Source: Arthrobacter sp. Marseille-P9274 (GTDB lineage Bacteria > Actinomycetota > Actinomycetes > Actinomycetales > Micrococcaceae). From it: a stretch of DNA of 64,000 nt. The DNA is taken from contig NZ_CAMPOV010000001.1 of NCBI RefSeq assembly GCF_946892675.1, positions 408,033-472,032 of the forward strand, in the 5' to 3' direction. Below, in pieces: positions 59,233-64,000 of this stretch. Under the pieces are notes generated by a model. That model had not been told where the DNA came from. It did not search any database and saw only the letters and a list, made by a program, of their open reading frames with translations. Made by a program: the position numbers and the translations under genes. Every line of letters begins with the position of its first letter. The first letter of the stretch is position 1.

Positions 59233-60278
59233 GCATGGCCAATCCAACGCCGGACGAGTCCGGAACTGCCGGCGTCCGGACCGACGCCGTGGACTACATG
59301 ACCGACACGCGTCCCATCGCCTCCGAACCGGCCGCTCCGGGCTGCCGGAAGCGGGACCCGATCCTGGTGGCCAAAAACGTTACCCGCGCCTTCGGCGGGA
59401 TCAACGCCGTCGACGTCGAGTACCTGGAGGTCCCCCGGCACAAGATCACCGCGCTGATCGGCCCCAACGGCGCGGGCAAAACCACGTTCTTCAACCTGCT
59501 GACCGGCTTCGACCAGCCGAACTCGGGCGAGTGGACCTTCGACGGCACATCGCTGCACGGCGTCCCGTCCTACAAGGTGTCCCGCATGGGCATGGTCCGC
59601 ACCTTCCAGCTGACCAAGGTCATGGGCAAGCTCAAGGTCATCGAGAACATGCGCCTCGGGGCCACTAAGCAGGAGGGCGAGAAGCTCTCCAAGGCGCTCT
59701 TCAAGAACATCTGGGGCGGCCGAGAGCGGGAGATCACCCGTCACGCGGACGGGCTGCTGGAAAAGTTCAAGCTGGACACCAAGCGCGAGGACTATGCCGC
59801 CTCGCTCTCCGGCGGCCAGCGCAAACTGCTGGAAATGGCCCGGGCCCTGATGGCCGACCCCAAGCTCGTGATGCTGGACGAGCCGATGGCAGGAGTAAAC
59901 CCGGCCCTGACCCAGTCGCTGCTGGACCACGTCCGGAACCTGAAGTCCGAAGGCATGACGGTACTCTTCGTCGAGCACGACATGCACATGGTCCGGAACA
60001 TCGCCGACTGGGTCGTGGTCATGGCCGAGGGCAGGATCGTGGCCGAGGGCCCGCCGGCAGAGGTCATGAAGGACCAGGCCGTGATCGACGCCTACCTCGG
60101 CGCGCACCATGACGTGGACCTGGGGGCGGCCGAGGGCATCGAGGTGCTGGAACACCAGCTGGCGCAGGACAAGGAGTCCGTCGTCGGCACCGCAGACGAG
60201 GGCATCCTCGGCCGCGGAATCACCGAACAGGACGGCCGCGATCCGGACGAGGGCCGGGACAGGAAGGACGCACCATGA
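59229..60278 (+). CDS. livG: branched-chain amino acid ABC transporter ATP-binding protein
   Basis: A 349-residue ATPase. Walker A GPNGAGKTT, the LSGGQRKLLEMARAL signature, Walker B VMLDEPMAG and H-loop EHD are all present. Two extensions make it longer than typical LivG (about 255): about 45 residues before the ABC domain and 55 acidic residues after it (GAAEGIEVLEHQLAQDKES), of unknown role. GTG 59229 overlaps livM; ATG 59235 is also possible. It overlaps livF by four bases. Confidence 0.95.
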   Translation: MSMANPTPDESGTAGVRTDAVDYMTDTRPIASEPAAPGCRKRDPILVAKNVTRAFGGINAVDVEYLEVPRHKITALIGPNGAGKTTFFNLLTGFDQPNSGEWTFDGTSLHGVPSYKVSRMGMVRTFQLTKVMGKLKVIENMRLGATKQEGEKLSKALFKNIWGGREREITRHADGLLEKFKLDTKREDYAASLSGGQRKLLEMARALMADPKLVMLDEPMAGVNPALTQSLLDHVRNLKSEGMTVLFVEHDMHMVRNIADWVVVMAEGRIVAEGPPAEVMKDQAVIDAYLGAHHDVDLGAAEGIEVLEHQLAQDKESVVGTADEGILGRGITEQDGRDPDEGRDRKDAP

Positions 60279-61024
60279 GCCAGCAGACTCCGGAGGGCGG
60301 CAACGCCGTCGTCACGGTGACGGACCTCGTCGCAGGGTACCTGCCGGGCGTCAACATCCTCAACGGCTGCAGCATCGAGGCACGTCCCGGGGAGCTGATC
60401 GGCATCATCGGCCCCAATGGCGCGGGCAAGTCAACGCTGCTGAAGGCGATGTTCGGCCTGGTCAAGATCCACTCGGGCAAGGTCATCGTGCGCGGGCGGG
60501 ATATCACCGGCCTCAAGGCCAACAAGCTGGTCTCCCAGGGCATCGGCTTCGTACCCCAGACCAACAACGTCTTCGCCACCCTGACCATCGAGGAGAACAT
60601 GCAGATGGGCATGTTCCAGCGACCGAAGGACTTCAAGGAACGCTTCGACTTCGTCACCGGCATCTTCCCTGAATTGGGCAAGCGCCGCCAGCAGCGCGCC
60701 GGGTCGCTCTCCGGCGGCGAACGCCAGATGGTTGCCATGGGACGTGCGCTCATGATGGATCCCGCCGTGCTGCTGCTGGACGAGCCCTCCGCTGGCCTCT
60801 CCCCCGTCAAGCAGGACGAGACCTTCCTGCGCGTGCACGAGATCAACCGGGCCGGCGTCTCGGTCATCATGGTCGAACAGAACGCCCGGCGCTGCCTCCA
60901 GATCTGCGATCGGGCCTACGTGCTGGACCAGGGCCGCGACGCCTACACCGGCACCGGGCGCGAGCTGCTGAAGGACCCCAAGGTCATCCAGCTCTACCTG
61001 GGCACCTTGGCCGAATCCGCGTAG
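60275..61024 (+). CDS. livF: branched-chain amino acid ABC transporter ATP-binding protein
   Basis: The second ATPase, 249 residues: Walker A GPNGAGKST, signature LSGGERQMVAMGRALM, Walker B VLLLDEPSAGLSP and H-loop MVEQN, the usual Glu/Gln variation for LivF. Start ATG overlaps livG stop (ATGA). Two stem-loop terminators follow, separating this operon from the convergent livK. Confidence 0.95.
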   Translation: MSQQTPEGGNAVVTVTDLVAGYLPGVNILNGCSIEARPGELIGIIGPNGAGKSTLLKAMFGLVKIHSGKVIVRGRDITGLKANKLVSQGIGFVPQTNNVFATLTIEENMQMGMFQRPKDFKERFDFVTGIFPELGKRRQQRAGSLSGGERQMVAMGRALMMDPAVLLLDEPSAGLSPVKQDETFLRVHEINRAGVSVIMVEQNARRCLQICDRAYVLDQGRDAYTGTGRELLKDPKVIQLYLGTLAESA

Positions 61025-61049
61025 CAGGCCAGCTGCCACAGCGCACGAC

Positions 61050-61079
61050 GGCGGCCTCCCCCGGTGCGGGGAGGTCGCC
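61050..61079. terminator. stem-loop after livF
   Basis: GGCGGCCTCCCC (61050-61061) and GGGGAGGTCGCC (61068-61079) form a 12-pair stem with one mismatch and a six-base loop, 26 bases after the livF stop. It is followed by GTTCCG, without a clear T-run. Confidence 0.7.
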
Positions 61080-61127
61080 GTTCCGCGTGCTGCCGTTGGG
61101 GCCGGGCCCGGACGGACGCCGGGCACG

Positions 61128-61167
61128 AGGAAGCCCCCGCTAGTGCTTGGACTGGCGGGGGCTTCCT
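61128..61167. terminator. strong hairpin between livF and livK
   Basis: AGGAAGCCCCCGC (61128-61140) and GCGGGGGCTTCCT (61155-61167) pair perfectly over 13 bases with a 14-base loop. It lies 29 bases beyond the livK stop on the minus strand and can end both converging transcripts. Confidence 0.88.
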
Positions 61168-61195
61168 GCTTCAGTGCGAGTGAGGGACTGAAGCT

Positions 61196-62566
61196 CTAGA
61201 GTTTGCCGAACTCCTCGCGGGCCGGCTGGGGGACGTTCTCGGCGTCGTAGTTGTAGATGCCGATGTAGGCCTCGGTCGGGTCGCCCTTGTCACTGAACGT
61301 AATCGGTCCGGACAGCCCGTCGTAGTCGATGTCCTTGCCTTCGCGCAGCAGGGTCACGCAGCTGGGGAAGTCCGTGCACTTCTCGCCTTCCTTCGAGATG
61401 CCCTCCAGCTCCTTGGCAATGTCCTTGCCCGCGGTGCTGCCGGCCGCCTCGGCGGCCAGGGCGATCATCGTCGTCGCGTCGTAGGATTCGCCCGCGTACG
61501 CGTAGTCCTTCAGGTCCTTGTCCACCGTCTTGAGGTCCGCCCGGAAGTCATCCTTGGCGAAGGTGCCCGGGATGGTTCCCTGCGCCCCTTCCATCGCGCC
61601 CGGATCCAGGTCCTTGCTCAGGTCAGCCGTGTTGCCGTCCACCAGGAACAGCTGATTCGGGGCCACGCCCTTCGCGAGCAGCAGCGGGGCGATGCTCTTG
61701 ATCTCGTCGAACGTGATCACCGCGATCGCGTCCGGCTTGGCCGCGACCACCGCGTCCACCTGCGAGCTGAACTGCGAGTCGCCGGTATTGAACATTTCCT
61801 CGGCCACGACCTGTCCGCCGGCGCCTTCGAACGACTCCTTGACGTTGCCCTGCAGGCCGGTGCCGTACGGGTCGTTCAGGACGATCATGCCGAGGGTCTG
61901 GGCACCGCAGGAGATCATGTAGCTGCCGAGTGTCCGGCCCTGCAGGACGTCCGACGGGGCGGTGCGGAAGTAGAGTCCGTTGTCCTTGTAGTCGGTGAAG
62001 TCGGGCGACGTGTTGGCCGGCGAGAACTGCACCACCCCGGCGTTAGTGACCTGGTCGATCACGTTGAAAGAGACACTCGACGACGCCGCGCCGATGATGG
62101 CGCTGACGTCCTGGCCCAGCAGGTCGGTGACGGACTGGGTGGCGATGTCGGTCGTCGTGTCGCCGGAATCACGGTGGACGATGTCCACGTCCTTGCCCAG
62201 GACGCCGCCGGCGGCGTTGATCTCCTTCACGGCCAGGTTGGTGGCAGCGATTTCGGGCGGACCAAGGTAGGACAGCGTGCCCGTGGTCGGCAGCAGCGTG
62301 CCGAGTTTCAAGGGCTGGTCAGTGGAGCCCTTGCTCGCCGGAACGGCGGACGGATCGCCCTTGGTGCGATTGGCTCCCGCGCCGTTCTGCGTTGGTTCGG
62401 GGCAGGTCAGGCCCGAGGCGGCCGGCGCCGACGACTCGCCTCCCTGCTCGGGTGTGCCGGAACCGCCACAGGCTGATGCGAAGAGGGCTACCCCCAAGCC
62501 AAGCGCCGCCAGCTTGGCGCCACGCGCACCGTTGCCGAACAGCACTGCATTACGTGTTGCAGTCAT
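61196..62566 (-). CDS. livK: branched-chain amino acid ABC transporter substrate-binding lipoprotein
   Basis: A 456-residue periplasmic-type binding protein. The signal sequence ends in a lipobox with Cys33 (LFASACGGSG), so it is lipid-anchored. The body is a type I fold: LKLGTLLPTTGTLSYLGPPE, NLAVKEINAAGGVLGKDVD, AIIGAASSSVSFNVIDQV. Compared with typical LivK it has a roughly 50-residue Gly/Ser/Pro-rich linker after the Cys. ATG 62566 follows GGAGAAG. It is convergent with livHMGF, so its expression is independent. The ligand could be branched-chain amino acids, but amide or urea ligands are known in this family. Confidence 0.92.
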   Translation of the reverse strand: MTATRNAVLFGNGARGAKLAALGLGVALFASACGGSGTPEQGGESSAPAASGLTCPEPTQNGAGANRTKGDPSAVPASKGSTDQPLKLGTLLPTTGTLSYLGPPEIAATNLAVKEINAAGGVLGKDVDIVHRDSGDTTTDIATQSVTDLLGQDVSAIIGAASSSVSFNVIDQVTNAGVVQFSPANTSPDFTDYKDNGLYFRTAPSDVLQGRTLGSYMISCGAQTLGMIVLNDPYGTGLQGNVKESFEGAGGQVVAEEMFNTGDSQFSSQVDAVVAAKPDAIAVITFDEIKSIAPLLLAKGVAPNQLFLVDGNTADLSKDLDPGAMEGAQGTIPGTFAKDDFRADLKTVDKDLKDYAYAGESYDATTMIALAAEAAGSTAGKDIAKELEGISKEGEKCTDFPSCVTLLREGKDIDYDGLSGPITFSDKGDPTEAYIGIYNYDAENVPQPAREEFGKL

Positions 62567-62627
62567 AAAGTCTTCTCCTCGATCACAAGGTCCGCGAACC
62601 CTCGATGCAACCACCATGGATTCGGTG

Positions 62628-62657
62628 ATTATGAAAAGAAACTAGTGCAGAAAGCAA
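62628..62657 (-). promoter_or_regulatory. likely livK promoter
   Basis: On the minus strand TTGCTT (62652-62657), 18 bases, and CATAAT (62628-62633) lie in an AT-rich stretch unusual for the window, about 62 bases before the livK start. A T-run and a GTTAC/GTAAC mini-hairpin just upstream (62660-62692) may terminate the tRNA transcript. Confidence 0.6.
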
Positions 62658-62754
62658 CAAAAAATAAGGCTATTGGGTTACATCCTCGTAACGCTCGTCA
62701 CAGCGGCCGACACCGATCGGAAACAAACCGTTCAGAATTGCAGGGGCGGCCCAT

Positions 62755-62830
62755 TGGTACCCCAGGTGGGACTCGAACCCACACTGAAACGATTTTAAGT
62801 CGCTTGCCTCTGCCATTGGGCTACTGGGGC
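62755..62830 (-). tRNA. tRNA with anticodon UAA (Leu codon UUA), class I shape, CCA encoded
   Basis: Read on the minus strand from 62830: acceptor stem GCCCCAG with CTGGGGT (a G-U closing pair), D-arm GCCCAATGGCAGAGGC, anticodon stem AGCGA/TCGTT with loop CTTAAAA (anticodon TAA), variable loop of five bases TCAGT, and T-arm GTGGG-TTCGAGT-CCCAC. CCA (62755-62757) is encoded. The anticodon reads UUA, a rare codon in this GC-rich genome, but leucine tRNAs normally have a long variable arm, which is absent here. Amino-acid identity is therefore by anticodon only. Confidence 0.88.
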
Positions 62831-62962
62831 GGGCCCCGTGTGAAGGGCTTCATCCAGCGTACTGGATCGGGGCCCCGGAGCACGACGGCGGCGCTACCGC
62901 CGCGAGAACCGGGGCGTGAGCTTCAGCCTTAAACCGGAGCTTGGGCCGGGAGGGTGCGCTGG

Positions 62963-63502
62963 TTAGAGGCGGGAAAAGGGCTCGGCGTAGCGGAAGGGGC
63001 CGGCGGGCACCTCGCGGCCTGCCAGCCGCAGCGCCATGAAGTGCTCGCCCCACTGCGGGTCCGGCGCCTGGATGCCGAGCTCCGCCGCGGGACGGTAGCC
63101 GAAGCGCGGATAGTAGCCGGTGTGCCCAAGCAGCACGATCACGCAATCGCCACGGGCCTCGGCGCGGCTTTTGGTTTCTTCCAGCAGGGCGGCACCGATG
63201 CCCTGCCCCTGGAATTCGGGCAGGACCGAGATCGGTCCCAGGCCCAGGGCCGGCTGCCCGTCGATCCAGCCGCGCGTCGTGATGGAGTGCCCCGCGATCG
63301 CGGATCCGCCGCCCGGCCGCCCGGCGACGGCCACGATGGACAGGTCCGGCAGGTACTCGTCGCAGCCGAAGAGTTCGGAGAGCAAATGCACCTCCACGGG
63401 TTCCCGGCCGTCGCCACCGTCGAAGGCGCGCCCCGTCAGCCGGAGCACTTCGTCCCGGTCCTCCGGCCGTTCACTGCGCAGTTCCACCGTCTCCACCGTC
63501 AT
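62963..63502 (-). CDS. GNAT family N-acetyltransferase
   Basis: A 179-residue acetyltransferase of the YhbS-like type. N-terminal ELRSERPEDRDEVLRLTGRAF, the acetyl-CoA loop VLPEFQGQGIGAALLEE (QxxGxG/A), and VIVLLGHTGYYPRFGYRPA are characteristic. No substrate can be assigned. ATG 63502 is preceded by GGAAG. It follows the tRNA and is separate from the oxidoreductase gene upstream by a long inverted repeat. Confidence 0.9.
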   Translation of the reverse strand: MTVETVELRSERPEDRDEVLRLTGRAFDGGDGREPVEVHLLSELFGCDEYLPDLSIVAVAGRPGGGSAIAGHSITTRGWIDGQPALGLGPISVLPEFQGQGIGAALLEETKSRAEARGDCVIVLLGHTGYYPRFGYRPAAELGIQAPDPQWGEHFMALRLAGREVPAGPFRYAEPFSRL

Positions 63503-63549
63503 CGCACTTCCTTCCGTCGGGCGCGCCGTGCCACCGTGCGGTTAACGCC

Positions 63550-63600
63550 CGACGGCGGGACCAAAGGTTCCGCTGCTGCGCTACCTCTGTCCCGCCGTCG
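63550..63600. terminator. long-loop inverted repeat downstream of the oxidoreductase
   Basis: CGACGGCGGGAC (63550-63561) and GTCCCGCCGTCG (63589-63600) are perfectly complementary with a 27-base loop. It lies 49 bases after the stop of the gene ending at 63650 on the minus strand. There is no T-run, so it is a moderate terminator candidate. Confidence 0.5.
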
Positions 63601-63649
63601 TTGTGGTCCGGTGCAGACCGGATCCGGCACCGCTACTCGGCCTGCGCGC

Positions 63650-64000
63650 CTACTTCGTCTGGGCGCCGGCCTTGTCCTCTGCCTTCTGGCCGTCCTTCGC
63701 GTCCTCTGCCTTGGCCGCCGCCGGCTTCTTGGCTGGCGTGGCGGCGGTCCGGAACGCCCGGTACGGGGTCTCCAGGTCGCTGATCTCGGTGGTGTCGCGG
63801 CCAAGGACGGCGTTGAGCAACCAGTCGGCGATGACGCGGACCTTGCGCTCCCAGGTCGGCATGGCGAAGCCGTGGTAGCCGCGGTGCGCCAGCCAGGCCA
63901 GGGTGCCCTTGAGCTTGATGCCCATCACCTTGGCTACGCCCTTGTTGATGCCGAAGCCGGCCACGGCGCCGAGGTTCTCGTGCTTGTACTCGGTCACCTG
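63650..64000 (-). CDS. FAD-dependent NADH dehydrogenase (NDH-2-like), C-terminal fragment
   Basis: The gene extends past the right edge; 116 codons are visible, in frame to base 64000. YKHENLGAVAGFGINKGVA and IKLKGTLAWLAHRGYHGFAM, then ERKVRVIADWLLNAVLGRDT, match the C-terminal part of actinobacterial NAD(P)/FAD-dependent oxidoreductases, where amphipathic helices attach the enzyme to the membrane. It would pass electrons from NADH to menaquinone without pumping protons. A low-complexity Ala/Lys/Glu tail follows. The nucleotide-binding domains cannot be checked here. Confidence 0.8.
   Translation of the reverse strand, partial: QVTEYKHENLGAVAGFGINKGVAKVMGIKLKGTLAWLAHRGYHGFAMPTWERKVRVIADWLLNAVLGRDTTEISDLETPYRAFRTAATPAKKPAAAKAEDAKDGQKAEDKAGAQTK

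Overview
The window is very GC-rich and gene-dense, with GTG and TTG starts, many apparently leaderless genes (a -10 hexamer 6-10 bases before the start codon), a WhiB regulator, a mycothiol-dependent enzyme (Mca) and a decaprenyl-type prenyltransferase. This points to an actinobacterium, most likely Micrococcaceae (Arthrobacter-like). Gene order in two blocks matches, from memory, the Mycobacterium tuberculosis neighbourhoods Rv3255c-Rv3277 (manA, DUF3499, metallopeptidase-like, whiB2, LCP, TIGR03089, purE/purK, GtrA) and Rv1080c-Rv1101c (greA, DUF4307, mca, YyaL, hemolysin III, uppS, phoH2, fum, glpX, DUF4245, AI-2E). Most of the window is therefore conserved chromosomal core. I see no insertion sequence, prophage, CRISPR array, rRNA or replication origin.

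Layout. 1-14.6 kb: envelope and sugar genes (DUF3499 fragment, metallopeptidase-like, DUF5719, a large GT2 glycosyltransferase, whiB, TIGR03089, GtrA, purK-purE-LCP, manA-femAB). 14.6-15.1 kb: a non-coding stretch with two repeat families. 15.1-21.5 kb: glpX, DUF4245, carbonic anhydrase, fumC and a TetR/MFS efflux pair. 21.7-31.5 kb: the most unusual locus, resembling the mycobacterial iniBAC system: an Hsp70-like ATPase with a disrupted C-terminal half, a large LuxR-type ATPase regulator in the position of IniR, an IniB N-terminal-domain protein with an extreme Asp/Asn-rich repeat body, and two adjacent dynamin-like GTPases. 31.5-34.0 kb: small membrane protein, Nudix hydrolase, prepilin peptidase, hypothetical. 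34.3-37.7 kb: SARP-type regulator followed by a NarL-type response regulator and histidine kinase. 37.7-48.7 kb: GNAT, phoH, uppS, hemolysin III, a DUF222 HNH endonuclease with an SOS-like box, YyaL, mca, DUF4307 and greA. 48.8-56.7 kb: rhomboid, ilvA/AI-2E, galM/galT/galK, Bax-inhibitor protein, GroES-like protein. 56.9-62.6 kb: a branched-chain amino acid ABC transporter (livHMGF plus divergent livK). 62.7-64 kb: a tRNA with a UAA anticodon, a GNAT and the 3' end of an NDH-2-like oxidoreductase.

How they work together. In the ini-like region, Hsp70-like and regulator genes overlap by GTGA, as do the two dynamins, and a long hairpin separates the IniB-like gene from the dynamins. Similar palindromes (C-run, six bases, G-run) lie upstream of the Hsp70-like gene, in an array upstream of the IniB-like gene, and upstream of the SARP gene, suggesting one shared regulon. 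This is inference from sequence; a genome-wide motif scan would decide it.
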